Source: Mytilus galloprovincialis
Taxonomy: Eukaryota > Mollusca > Bivalvia > Mytilida > Mytilidae
DNA: 64,000 nt
NCBI RefSeq assembly: GCF_965363235.1
Contig: NC_134839.1
Location: 76,347,410 to 76,411,409 of the forward strand
Direction of reading: 5' to 3'
A model generated the notes under the pieces. That model was given only the letters and a program-made list of their open reading frames with translations. It was not told where the DNA came from and did not search any database. This document shows, piece by piece, positions 1 through 11,500 of the stretch (its first letter is position 1; each line of letters starts with the position of its first letter). The position numbers and the translations under genes were made by a program.

Positions 1-326
1 GATTGGAAAGCGAAACGCATTTTCTATTTATTTAACATTTTAAATTTTAAATTAGGTAATATAACATCTTCCTCGGTTCGTCTTTCTCTGAGCATAATGA
101 GGGAAAGATTTTCAAAGCAATTCATCCACACTCAATAACCCTTTCAGTTATGATTTTATTCATACACCGATTTGAAAGTACACAATTTGTCAAAATCTTA
201 ATCGTCACTAATTGAATAAAAATTTGGAATAAATTTAACAGAAACGATAAAAAAAATCTACCGTTAAATCGCAATTTTAGAATAAGTCTTAATATTTAAA
301 AAAAAATATAGTAATTTAAAACTTAC
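1..326. other. AT-rich non-coding DNA at left edge
   Basis: No coding exon, RNA gene or clear repeat was recognised here. The only possible signal is a splice donor on the minus strand at 321-326 (see next entry), which would make this stretch the start of an intron. Confidence 0.4.
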
Positions 327-344
327 CAAAGTCGTATTCCCCAT
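327..344 (-). CDS. Possible first coding exon of a gene leaving the window
   Basis: On the minus strand an ATG at 344 starts a six-codon reading frame (Met-Gly-Asn-Thr-Thr-Leu) that runs directly into a perfect GTAAGT donor at 326-321. If real, it is the first coding exon of a gene continuing left of the window, and a Gly at position 2 would fit an N-myristoylated protein. Eighteen bases cannot establish homology, and such a donor will also occur by chance in AT-rich DNA. This is a weak candidate only. Confidence 0.15.
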
Positions 345-452
345 TTCTTTAGCCCTACAAGAAACTTAAGTCTTTCCTAGGATCCGTGGATTGCGGTATA
401 TCGTCAACAATTCTAAAACGTTCACGTACATTGACTGCGTCATGTGTAAAAA

Positions 453-957
453 CAGTTATTGGCCAATCAAATCGGTATATACGATTTAATCTGCACGCTG
501 GATGACCCTCTAACTCCTACCAGGGCCGTAACTAGGGTTTGAATTCAGGGGAGGCAGGGGTTTGGAGGCCGCCGATTGAGGCCCTCAAGATTAGGGGGTT
601 GGGGCACAGCCCCGGCCGATTTTTTTCTCTCAGTAAAATGGCTATTTTTCATTACTTTAGGAAAAATCAGTATTGCTTGAAACTTGAAGCAATTTTTATG
701 CAAAAACAAGCTGAGGTTGCTGTTCAGGGTGAGTGAAGGCTCCATCCTGAAGGCCGTACTTTGGCCAATATTCATGCAATAACCCTATATTATTACTTCA
801 AAAAAAAAAAAAAAATGGTGTAGAAAATTCAGGGGAGGCAGTTGCCTCCCCTGCCTCATAGGTAGTTACGGCCCTGACTACGTCGTTCGGGTTAATTAGG
901 GTCACCACAGCCGTGCAAATTAAATCGTATATACCGGCTTGCTTGTTCAATAACTAT
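453..957. mobile_element. Foldback element split by a later insertion
   Basis: An imperfect inverted repeat of about 60 bp surrounds the 521-876 element. The left arm is about 453-516 and the right arm about 889-957. Read in the same sense, both arms contain CGGTATATACGATTTAAT followed by TGCACG and TGACCCT. The arms would meet almost directly if the inner element were removed, so the older palindrome was probably the target of the inner insertion. The family is not recognised. Confidence 0.5.
521..876. mobile_element. hAT-like MITE, 356 bp
   Basis: The terminal inverted repeats are CAGGGCCGTAACTA at 521 and its exact reverse complement ending at 876. The CAGGG start is typical of hAT elements. 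The left and right 8-bp flanks (ACTCCTAC and ACTACGTC) match at only 5 of 8 positions, so a target duplication is not established. The inside repeats AATTCAGGGGAGGCAG near both ends and has no transposase frame. It also holds a block at 765-788 shared with the element at 18475. Confidence 0.7.
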
Positions 958-1181
958 AACTTAATTGAGCATACAAAATATCTAAATTTGGAAAACGTAT
1001 AATTTTTCAGTCATTGTGGTGCTATCTTGTTGTTTGCTACGCCGAAGTGCGATTGATTACATGCTCAATGCAATATTCTCTATATTTTCTTCTTTAGTTA
1101 CAGAAAACCACCAACCTTTGAATATTACATTCTGGCGCATGTCTGATTGAAGTTGCTTTTTAAAATTAATTTCAATTTTTC

Positions 1182-2626
1182 TTAATTTCTAAACTTTACA
1201 ATTTTTTTTGAACTTTTAATTGTTACATTTTTTTTTAAAATTAGGATAAAAACAATAGGTACATATTTCCAGTCTTTGATTGTTTGGCTGAAGAATGAGA
1301 ATTTCAAACTGCCTTTATTGCATTGGAGCTGTCTGAATGTTAATTGATGAGTAGATCTTGTTTTGGACTGACTTTTTATGAGAATATCCTGAGATGGTAT
1401 TGCAATTTCGTTATTTATTACTTTGTGGAACATTTGTAATCTAGTTTTAACCATTAACCCTTCGTTCTTGTAAGGTTTGCCAGTTCTGATTTTGAAGCAT
1501 ATCAGGTACACTGCTGGTGTTGTGAAATCTGTTGCAAGTATATCGTGCAGCTCTTTTTTGCACTTGTTCCAGTGTGTATATATTTTCTGGTCCCAAACTG
1601 TACAGCAGTATTCACGTTTTGGTCTTGCTATTGTTTGATATGCTCATTCCTTCACTAATTTTGAACTAATTTTTACATTGCGTCTGACGAATGATAAAGA
1701 TTGAGTTGCTTTTGCTGCTGCATGATTGTTGTATATGTTTGTTCCATTTGAGATCTGAAGAGATTTTAAAGCCTAGATATTTAGCTGATTGTACTTGTTC
1801 TAGGATATGACCGTGCATGTTGTAATAAAAGTGTATTTGTTTTTTCTTTGTTGAGACTCTTAAGATGTTACATTTGTTATGGTGAAATGACATGAGCCAG
1901 TCTTGTTCCCATTTTATAGCTGCTTCTGTGTCTTCTTGAAGCTTAAGACAATCGTTTTGGCAGGTAATAGGCCGGTAGATAATGCTGTCGTCTGCAAAGA
2001 GTCTTATTTGACTGTGTTTACGGTAGGCAGCTAAGTCATTAAAATGTAAATAAGAAAGAGTATTGGTCCTAGTACAGTGCCCTGAGGAACGCCTGCTGTT
2101 ACTGGAATTTTTTCAGATGTTGTTTTTTTCGAGAAGGACTGTTTGAGTTCTGTTAGATAAAAATGATTGAATTCAGTTTATTGCCTGATCGGAGATGCCG
2201 TAGTGTTTTAATTTGAAAAGTAAGCGTTTATGTGGCACTTTGTGGAATGCTTTGGTAAAATCCGTGATTACTAAGTCATTTTGTATATTTTTATCGTTGT
2301 TTTGAGCTATTTGGAGTATAAAAGATATTACTTGAGATTTGCATGATCTATTTGCTCTAAATCCGTGTTGTAGTTCATATAGTATGTTATTTGATTCAAG
2401 GTGTTTCATAATATTGCTAGCTAGTATACGTTCATGTAATTTACATGAGATACAGGTAAGTGAGATTGGTCTATAATTACCAGGATGATGTTTGTCTCCT
2501 TTTTTAAATACTAGTGTAACGTTTGCATGGTTCCAGTCTGATGGTACTTTGCCTGTCTCAAGAGATTTGTCGAAAATGATTGTAAGTATGTCTGAGGTTA
2601 TTTCGATGTTTTCATTCAATAGTTTG
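1182..2626 (-). mobile_element. LINE (Jockey/CR1-like), reverse-transcriptase half
   Basis: Minus-strand frames translate to the reverse transcriptase of an APE-type LINE. Frame 2619-2173 contains VFKKGDKHHPGNYRPISL, then GFRANRSCKSQV, then the domain-A stretch VITDFTKAFHKVPHKRLL. In this copy the catalytic Asp context is DFTKAF, where DFSKAFD is usual. Frame 1893-1666 gives the later HNKCNIL and SAKYLGFKISSDLKWNKHI motifs. Frame 1511-1182 gives the C-terminal MFHKVINN and FRQLQCNKGSLKFSFF region. The frames are not continuous, so the copy is inactive. The upstream half lies beyond the insertion, at 6693-7990. Confidence 0.85.
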
Positions 2627-3579
2627 CAGAGATGGGTCCGATTACTTTCAATGTAATTGATTAAATTACAATTACTTTGTCATTTGTACGATTAAATTAA
2701 ATTAATGATTACATCATTTCTGAAAGTATCTGATTAAATTAATAATTACATTGGCAAAGTAATTATGATTACATCTGATTACAATGAATTTAAAAACAAA
2801 ACATTTTGAATGATGTGGATGAATAAACGTTTAATCAGGGTGTCATTCGGTTTGTCGAGAGAATTGATCGTGAAAGAATATATAACGGCGGTCAAGTATT
2901 GAGAGACGATCGTGAAAGTTCTGGTAACGGATCGTGAAAGACATTTAATCGAGAAGACGTATGAAAGGTCAATACATATTCTAATTTTATAAATTACACA
3001 GACAAATTTACAACAAAATAAAACTGTCTGTCAAAATGGTTCAACATTATGATCAGTATGTGAGAATATCCAGTTTTAATAGTACATAGTTATTACAAAA
3101 CAACAAAAGGCAGATTGCGAATACGAATAAGGGCATTCTATTTGAATTAATCAAATGGTTCTCATAGTTATTTTGTATAAACATAATCTGAAACTTGGTA
3201 GATAAAGAACTATTTACACAAAAATTGATTTTTCTGATAGTGAAAGATCTTGTACCGCATTTTTGAAGATCGTGAAAAGGATCGTGAAAGATCTGATGCT
3301 ACGAAGACGTTCAAATTATTCTTCAATTATATCATAATTAATATCTGTTATTGGTATTGAGAAAAGCTATATAGGTCAACATCCTCAATAGGTTTAAGGT
3401 TTTCAAAGTATTAATATTTTCAGAAAATGAAATGTAAAATAGTTGGATGATTGTAGGATGAAGCTTTTTATTGTCATGTGAAGTACTCACTTATCACGAG
3501 TTATAGGATACCCACATTTTGTATATTGGATCCTATAAACTACATGTCCGTCAGACAGTATTCACCTGACCCCGAATTT

Positions 3580-4085
3580 GCCTTATTTCATGGATGAAGA
3601 TTCGTTTTTGTGGTCAAGTCCGTATCGCGGATTCGTTAAGCTTTAGGATAACTGTCTGTTGTTATGATTGTGAGGTGTACATTTTCGACTTCTGCAAGGT
3701 TTCAAATAACATCGAACTCATTATCATGCATCATTCGGCAATGCTCGATTTATGTTGTCTAGCCTTTTGGATATATACCTGTATGCTATAGCGCTATGGT
3801 ATTTCGTGTATGGTGGGCATGTCTGTCTGCATGTTTCATATCTGACCATGATGACGTCAATTGTATTTGATATATTGAATGATAGTAAGATGTCTATGTC
3901 TGGCTGTCGGTCAGGGTTCATATACTTTTGACCTTATGTTTCGAATTAATTGGCCAAGCATAACTTTTACATTTGTCAGTTTCTAAGGCACTGTAAAGAT
4001 TGGAACACATTTGTTTGGTCTACGGGATATTTGTAGAGATCTGTATGTCATGGCTCATCTAACCTTGCACTCTTTTTATGGACCA
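3580..4085. repeat. Degenerate repeat inside the TIR element
   Basis: The stretch contains phrases such as GTCTGTCTGCATG, TATTGAATGATAGTAAGATG and CTTTTGACCTTATG. They resemble the 130-140 bp tandem unit at 29,650-30,230. It looks like one or two decayed monomers of that family; no gene was seen. Confidence 0.35.
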
Positions 4086-4109
4086 TTGACAATCATAATT
4101 TAAAAAAAG

Positions 4110-4540
4110 AAGATGTGGTATGATTGCCAAAGAGACAACTATCCACAAGAGACCAAAATGATACAGAAATTAACAATTATAGGTAACCGTACGGCCTTCA
4201 ACAATGAGCAAAGCCAATACCGCATAGTCAGCTATAAAAGGCCCCGATATGACAATGTAAAACAATTCAAACGAGAAAACTAACGGGTTTATTTGTATAA
4301 AAAAAAATGAACGAAAAACAAATATGTAACACATTAACAAACGACAACCACTGAATTACAGGCTCCTGACTTTGGACAGGCACATACATAAATAATGTGG
4401 CAGGATTAGACATGTCCCAACATTCCCCCTAACCTGAGATAGTGGTATAACAGTACAATGTACAACATAAGAACGAACTATAAAAATCAATTGAAAAGGC
4501 TTTTACTCATCAGATGGACAAAAATACATTAAGCGCATTT
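4110..4540 (-). mobile_element. 5-prime-truncated retroelement tail (family A)
   Basis: This copy starts with AGATGTGGTATGATTGCCAA. It includes CCGTACGGCCTTCAACAATG, the GGCCCCGATATGAC stretch and, near its far end, the ACTCATCAGATGGACA stretch. Members of this family in the window share the GATGTGGTATG end and stop at different points on the other side. I therefore read that end as the 3-prime end of a minus-oriented retroelement (see the entry at 36900). Confidence 0.6.
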
Positions 4541-6692
4541 GACACTTCTAGTAAAACCCTTGATATTATAGACGTTCCAAAAATTAACTATCATAAGTAA
4601 AGCAGACGAGACATTACATCATTTGCGCTCTGGTATTCTATAGTCTGTAGTATATAGTTAAATCAATCCACATCTGCGTTGTATATACAGAACTTAAGAA
4701 AGTACTGTTGCACAAAATGTTGGTTATCGTTCAATCTCAAATTAGTCATGAAAGATGTTGTTTTGCTGTAATTTTTTGTTTGATGGATATCATTTTGGTT
4801 TAAACGTTGCATATCCATATTATTGGCTAAATAGTGTCGGTCTGACTGAATTGCACTTGACCGATTCTCAGAGATGAATCTTTCAAACTTATTTAGAGAC
4901 GTTTTTAGTTGTTGTTATTTTAACTTTCGAGGTAAAGTGTTGAATAAAAAAAAAAAAGCTTTAATGTTCATCCTTCTCAAAATAATTACAGGCTTCAACC
5001 AGTTGCAGGTTTATCAAATGGTAAAAGAAATACTGATTTCTGATTACTAGTAATAAGTCTGGTCACGCATTATCTTTCACGATCAAAATAATGCGTTGCC
5101 TGATCTTTCACGATCAAGTTTGATGGATATTCAACAAATTCAAGGTTTTCATAAACAAATTAGTGCTTTTAAGAGAGGAGCATACCTTAATTTTACTGTA
5201 CTATCAGATACACCAAAGATTAAATTTCAAATATATCATTATAAACTGAAATATGACCATTATAGGTACAAAAAGCGTGTTATGTGTAATTAATTTCATA
5301 GACATGCATTGCGCCTTTTGTGTTTTTTCATAAAGTACTGCATATTTTTTCAATCTTACTTCACAGTTATTTTGAGGAAGTTAAATCATTTTGACAGACA
5401 TATTTTTTTGTTCGGATTTGTTCCGCGTTTTGAAAATTAAGCGATTTTTTTCCAAAGATTCTGACCTAGAATTTTCATTAAATGTCTTTCACGATCCGTT
5501 ACCAGAGCTTTCACGATCGTCTCTCAATACTTGACCGCCGTTAGATATTCTTTCACGACTATTTCACTCGATAAACCGAATGATACCCGTGTTAATATTT
5601 CTATAGCATTTTTGAGAACGTATTTTATTTGGTTCAATTATAAAATGATAACTTCAAATTAAACGTCATCTATTTAAATAAACACCAAATTTCACTACAT
5701 ATACATTGTATATACATTACACTTTATCACCAATGATCTCTAAAATTATTTTGAATTAAATTTAATAAAGATATATCATAATCAAGAGTTTTTTTGTTTG
5801 TCTTCTGACCTCTTTCATAATTTATATGTATTCCAAGTTGCAGTTTATGGAAGTTTTGATATGGATGAAATAAAGTTACATTTGTACCAGTTAAAACTAT
5901 GTTAAATTTTAATAGAAATGTTTAATCAAATTGTAAACAATATGTATTAAAGTACTAAAAACCATTGCATTTTACATGTCCAGTCCAAATACAAAAAAAA
6001 GTTTAAACAACATATTTGTCCAACTTTTAATTTAGTTTGTGCTAATTAGATAAACTTTCATGTCTGATTTATCTTTTATCATATATATTTCCCTACAGCT
6101 ATACTCAATTGGTAATTGCAATAAAAACAAACCTTAATTAGTCTCCTACCTGTCAATTCAAAGTTGACAAAATCACAAAAATTAACAAAAGATTATAATT
6201 CAGGGTTAAAGAAAAGTATTACCTGAATATATAACAGTTATTATCAAATATTAACATGAAGATCATTATAAAACGATGAATATACATGTATGTACAATAT
6301 CTTTTACCAAGATAAAAGGTATATAATTAATTGTATTATATGTCTCTGCTTAGGCTAATGATGACTTTTCAATACTGTAACAGTTTATTTTTTACTGAAG
6401 TAGACAAGCTTAAAGTAACCAAACCATTTTAGTATGTTAAAAATTTATCAAATATGAACAAAGAGGTTCATTTAATGACCAAAAACACAATTTTAGATTT
6501 TTTTCATTGTAATCAGAATGTAATCAAAAAATAATCATGATTACAGGGTATTTTGAAAAGTAATTGATTAAATTAAATTACATGTAATCAGATTTTTGGC
6601 TGATTAATGATTACACTGATTACTTGAAAAATTGTAATCAATTACAGCTGATTAACGATTACAATTAAAATTACCCCAAGTCTGGTAGTTTG

Positions 6693-7990
6693 CCACCGAT
6701 AGTATCTGGTTCTGTAGCTTTATTGATGTTTATGTTTTTTATGAGTTGTATACACCTTCCCGACTGATGTTAATTAGTTCCATTTTAGGGTATGTACTAG
6801 CTTCTTTCGTTGGTATTTCTGTGTTAGTTTCTGATGTGAAAGCAGATTGAAATTGCTGGTTTAATATGTTTGCTTTTTCAGAAGGGTTTGTATGGAGGGT
6901 GCCTTCGCTTCTTAAAGATGCAATGTCGGTGTTTTTTTTTCTTTGGCTTTTTATATAGGAGTACAGCTTTTTAGGTTGTTTGTTGAAGCAATACTGGTCT
7001 GGTTCTTTAATATATCGATGTCAAAAATCATATTTTCGATGTATGCCCAGTATGCCTTTCTCATCTCTTAATTTTTTAAGTTTGGTCTTTATTTCTTTGT
7101 CTTTATTTTTGTAATTTGAGTCATGACTTTTCTTTTTATAGAGTGATTGTTTTTCTTTCTTATGAGTCTGTTTAAGTCTCTATTTACCCATGGTAATTTT
7201 GATTTTTTTCAAATTACTTTAGTTGGAACATTTTTGTTGATAGTCTCTGTTGTTTTTGTTTTAAAAGTGGTCCATAAATCAATCGATTGTCATATTTGTC
7301 TTGTTTGCTTTTAGATAATCATATATAAGGATGAGGTCTTTCTTTATGTTGTTCCAGTTTGCTTTTTTGTATATTCGTACTTTAGGTGGTTGTTGTTGTG
7401 TTCTTGGTATATATAGTAAAGTTGATTTCACAAAAGACAATATCATGGTCGCTTCCTCCTATTGGTGGGAGGGTCTCAACTCTCAGTTCATAGATGGATT
7501 GATCATGCACATTAGATCTAAAGTTCTATCATGTCTGGTATTCTTGTCAATTACTTGTGCTAGATTATCATCATCCAGAATATTAGGCAGTTGTTGGTGT
7601 AGTGCTGGATCAGGTTTGTTCGGTAATACCAAGTGTTTTTCCCAGTTTATGTGGCCGAGATTGAAGTCACCACTCAGCCAGATGTTTGCATTTGTTTTCT
7701 TGCATGCAGTATTAAGAGAGATACGCATGTTTTCTAATGATTCGCCTTGATCTAAAGGTGGTCTGTAGTACGCACCTAAGTATAGAGTTTTACTATTTGG
7801 GGATCGGTTATTTTTGCCCAAATTATTTCACAATCCGTGTCAAATTCATTTACTTGTGATGATATGTATTTATTTGATACTACTAGTAGTACTCCTCCAT
7901 ATCCGTCTTTTCTGTTTTTGAGTCATATTCACATGTCGTTGTAGATTTCAGATTGTTTGACAGAAGTAGCTTTTCATTCTTTTTCAAGGA
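6693..7990 (-). mobile_element. LINE (Jockey/CR1-like), endonuclease and N-terminal RT half
   Basis: This is the upstream half of the LINE described at 1182. Minus-strand frame 7821-7483 holds the AP-endonuclease motifs LYLGAYYRPP, WLSGDFNLGHINWE and TRHDRTLDLMC. Slightly upstream, in another frame, are DGYGGVLLVVSNKY and NEFDTDCEIIWAK, so at least one frameshift is present near 7815. Nearer the insertion the frame reads KATEPDTIGGKL, the start of the RT region. Recognisable sequence fades at about 7990, only about 550 bp upstream of the ankyrin gene start. Confidence 0.8.
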
Positions 7991-8536
7991 AAACTTAAAG
8001 GGTATGACATGTTTAATTTTAAACAATTCTTGAACCGACGATTAGGAGAAGTTTCCAATATGTATAAAATCATTATTGAGGTATGTCGTGGAAGCCGCTT
8101 AAAATTCAATAACGAAAGTTCCCTCTTACCAGCCCTAAGGTTAAATATACCGAAATTCTTTGTGCATTAGAAATGTAGAAATACAGTCTTTTTCATTAAA
8201 AAAACATATATTCAGAAAGATTTACTGTAAAGACGAGAGTAGTACTATATAAGCCAGAGGTAGATTTATGCAATTTAATGGAGACAAACATTGGATTATT
8301 AGTTAAGGAGCCCCCCATTTCCTCAAACAAAAGCCCATTTTTCAAAAACCTGGATCCGCTTGTCCTTTCCGTAACTTACAGAAATAACCGGAAATAATAC
8401 ACATCTACTCGAAAAACTGTGCGAATTTAGGATTTTAAACGCACAAAGGACATTGACATTGACAACAAAAAGCTATTTGACGCTGTCATGCTAATATATA
8501 TAATAACAAGCAGATTACTTTACAGAATTTAGAATT
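7991..8536 (+). promoter_or_regulatory. Upstream region of the ankyrin-repeat gene
   Basis: No frame is recognisable between the LINE and the ATG at 8537. The stretch should contain the promoter. An ETS-type site ACCGGAAAT lies at 8387-8395. An AT run (AATATATATAATAACA) lies about 40 bp before the ATG, but it may be 5-prime UTR. The transcription start cannot be placed from sequence alone. Confidence 0.35.
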
Positions 8537-11500
8537 ATGGCCGAAGATTTTAATGTTTTGAAAGACCTACAGAGTCACCTTCGAACTGCACAAGTTCCAC
8601 TAGAACAGATGTCAACTCTGACCCAGCAGGGGGATGACAAGGTATCGCACATTTCGTTTATGTCCAGTTAATAATTTTTTTATCTTTTGAGAGTCTGTGT
8701 CCGAAGCTATTTATTTCAATTTTCACTGAATTAATTTCTCAAGACACAGAATCCGAAAATTAATTTCTTGTTATTTATCAGATTTTTGGTTGCTTTTTAA
8801 CTGCTGGAGTGCTGCTATAGATGACACAGACTTCTATTTTATATCGTCAAATCATTTATTTTCATATGTCACATGAATTCCTACGTATACTATGCTAGTC
8901 CGAGATTATCATGGCTATATCGTGTTTCTATCCCGTACGGGATTGAAGAAAAATGCCGATTTGCAACATATATATAAAACTCCGCTATTTTTTTTAGATG
9001 AATAAAGGAAAGATTTTATTTTATATCTTCATAAAAAAATGTCATAAGATGTGTTTTATTCTGATCCTCATTCTCTCCCGTAATATACGACGATTTCAAT
9101 AAAGAAGTGTCTTTTTATATTAAATACAGGATAGAATGAGGATCACTATATACGACGATTTCAATAAAGAAGTGTCTTTTTATATTAAATACAGGATAGA
9201 ATGAGGATCAGTTTATAGAAGACGATTTCAATAAAGAAGTGTCTTTTTATATTAAATACGGGATAGAATGAGGATCAGTATATAGAAGACGATTTCAATA
9301 AAGAAGTGTCTTTTTATATTAAATACGGGATAGAATGAGGATCAGTATATAGAAGATGATTTCAATAAAGAAGTGTCTTTTTATATTAAATATGGGATAG
9401 AATGAGGATCAGTATATACGACGAAATACGGGATAGAATGAGGATCAGTATATAGAAGACGATTTCAATAAAGAAGTGTCTTTTTATATTAAATACGGGA
9501 TAGAATGAGGATCAGTATATAGAAGACAATTTCAATAAAGAAGTGTCTTTTTATATTAAATACGGGATAGAATGAGGATCAGTATATACAACGATTTCAA
9601 TAAAGAAGTGTCTTTTTATATTAAATACGGGATAGAATGAGGATCAGTATATAGAAGACGATTTCAATAAAGAAGTGTCTTTTTATATTAAATACGGGAT
9701 AGAATGAGGATCAGTATATAGAAGACGATTTCAATAAAGAAGTGTCTTTTTTATATTAAATACGGGATAGAATGAGGATCAGTATATAGAAGACGATTTC
9801 AATAAAGACTATTTCAATAAAGACGATTTCAATAAAGAAGTGTCTTTTTATATTAAAAATGTGTCATTTTATATCAAATACGGGATAGAATGAGGATCAG
9901 TATATAGAAGACAATTTCTATAAAAAAATGTGTCTTTTATGTAAGAAAAGTGTATTTTATTATGGAATAGAAAAGAATAATTAATTAATCTATATAAAAG
10001 TTTAAGAAAGGGTTTTCTTTGGGGAGATGTTATAAAAAAAGGGGTAAAGATATTTTGGGGGGAAAAGAAATATGAAAATTCAATTTGTGATGCCAAATAC
10101 GGGATAGTTTAAACTATCCCGTATTAGTATACTAGTATGAATAAATCCAATCAATATGGTATAATCTATATATCGGTTTATTTCGTAACAAAGTTTATTT
10201 ATAATACTCTAATTACGAAATAAACGATATTTATTATTTAATTTTTGTCTTTAAAAGATATTTTTGTATTCATGTTTAACTGATTCTCATTTTATGCCGT
10301 ATTATGCATACAAATTCAATAAATATGGTACAATCTATATATTGGTTTATTTCGTAATAAAAGTTATAACTCTAATGACGAAATAAACGATATTAGTAAT
10401 TTGACCTTAATTAGTAATTAATGAAGTTTATTTCGTTTAATAATGTAAGAAATACAGGTAAATATTGGCAGTGCAATCTTTCCTTTATTCATAATTTCAC
10501 GCTAGACGATATACAACATAAAATATATATGCCATTTCATTCTTTCCCGTAAATGGAAATGACGGGATAGAATAAGGATATAGCCATTATCGGCTATATC
10601 GTGTTTCTATCCCGTACGGGATTGAAGAAAAATGCCGATTTGCAACATATATATAAAACTCCGCTATTTTTTTTAGATGAATAAAGGAAAGATTTTATTT
10701 TATATCTTCATAAAAAAATGTCATAAGATGTGTTTTATTCTGATCCTCATTCTCTCCCGTAATATACGACGATTTCAATAAAGAAGTGTCTTTTTATATT
10801 AAATACAGGATAGAATGAGGATCACTATATACGACGATTTCAATAAAGAAGTGTCTTTTTATATTAAATACAGGATAGAATGAGGATCAGTTTATAGAAG
10901 ACGATTTCAATAAAGAAGTGTCTTTTTATATTAAATACGGGATAGAATGAGGATCAGTATATAGAAGACGATTTCAATAAAGAAGTGTCTTTTTATATTA
11001 AATACGGGATAGAATGAGGATCAGTATATAGAAGACGATTTCAATAAAGAAGTGTCTTTTTATATTAAATATGGGATAGAATGAGGATCAGTATATACGA
11101 CGAAATACGGGATAGAATGAGGATCAGTATATAGAAGACGATTTCAATAAAGAAGTGTCTTTTTATATTAAATACGGGATAGAATGAGGATCAGTATATA
11201 GAAGACAATTTCAATAAAGAAGTGTCTTTTTATATTAAATACGGGATAGAATGAGGATCAGTATATACAACGATTTCAATAAAGAAGTGTCTTTTTATAT
11301 TAAATACGGGATAGAATGAGGATCAGTATATAGAAGACGATTTCAATAAAGAAGTGTCTTTTTATATTAAATACGGGATAGAATGAGGATCAGTATATAG
11401 AAGACGATTTCAATAAAGAAGTGTCTTTTTTATATTAAATACGGGATAGAATGAGGATCAGTATATAGAAGACGATTTCAATAAAGACTATTTCAATAAA

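Larger units (their letters stand above)
2836..5591. mobile_element. TIR element with GATCGTGAAAG site clusters, 2756 bp
   Basis: Long inverted terminal arms occupy about 2836-2950 and 5481-5591. Both begin CAGGGTGTCATTCGG or a close variant and share CGGCGGTCAAGTATTGAGAG. The element is flanked by TTAAT at 2831-2835 and 5592-5596, a 4- or 5-bp target duplication. GATCGTGAAAG or a one-base variant occurs five times on the left (2866, 2908, 2930, 3268, 3280) and four times inverted on the right (5074, 5105, 5486, 5508), facing inward. No transposase was seen, so it is non-autonomous. It carries a retroelement tail at 4110. Confidence 0.75.
2627..6684. mobile_element. hAT-like element inserted in the LINE, 4058 bp
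   Basis: This block interrupts the LINE reverse transcriptase. It is bounded by CAGAGATGGG on the left and, read inward, CAGACTTGGGG on the right. The flanks are ATAGTTTG (2619-2626) and GTAGTTTG (6685-6692), an 8-bp target duplication with one mismatch, which fits hAT. With the block removed, the LINE frame continues from GGKL into LLNENIEITSD. Both subterminal regions are built from many short variants of TGTAATTGATTA. No transposase was recognised, and most of the interior is a second element (2836-5591). Confidence 0.75.

Noticed and set aside
7331-7750. 139-codon plus-strand open frame
   Set aside because: It lies antisense to the LINE endonuclease frame, which has clear protein motifs.
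9083-9905. CRISPR-like array of spaced repeats
   Set aside because: Units are contiguous without unique spacers, and the window is eukaryotic. The same applies to 55725-56070 and 48318-48925.
9869-10096. 75-codon minus-strand frame repeated identically at 11548-11775
   Set aside because: It appears twice only because the whole element is duplicated. It is AT-rich, overlaps the satellite end and has no domain.
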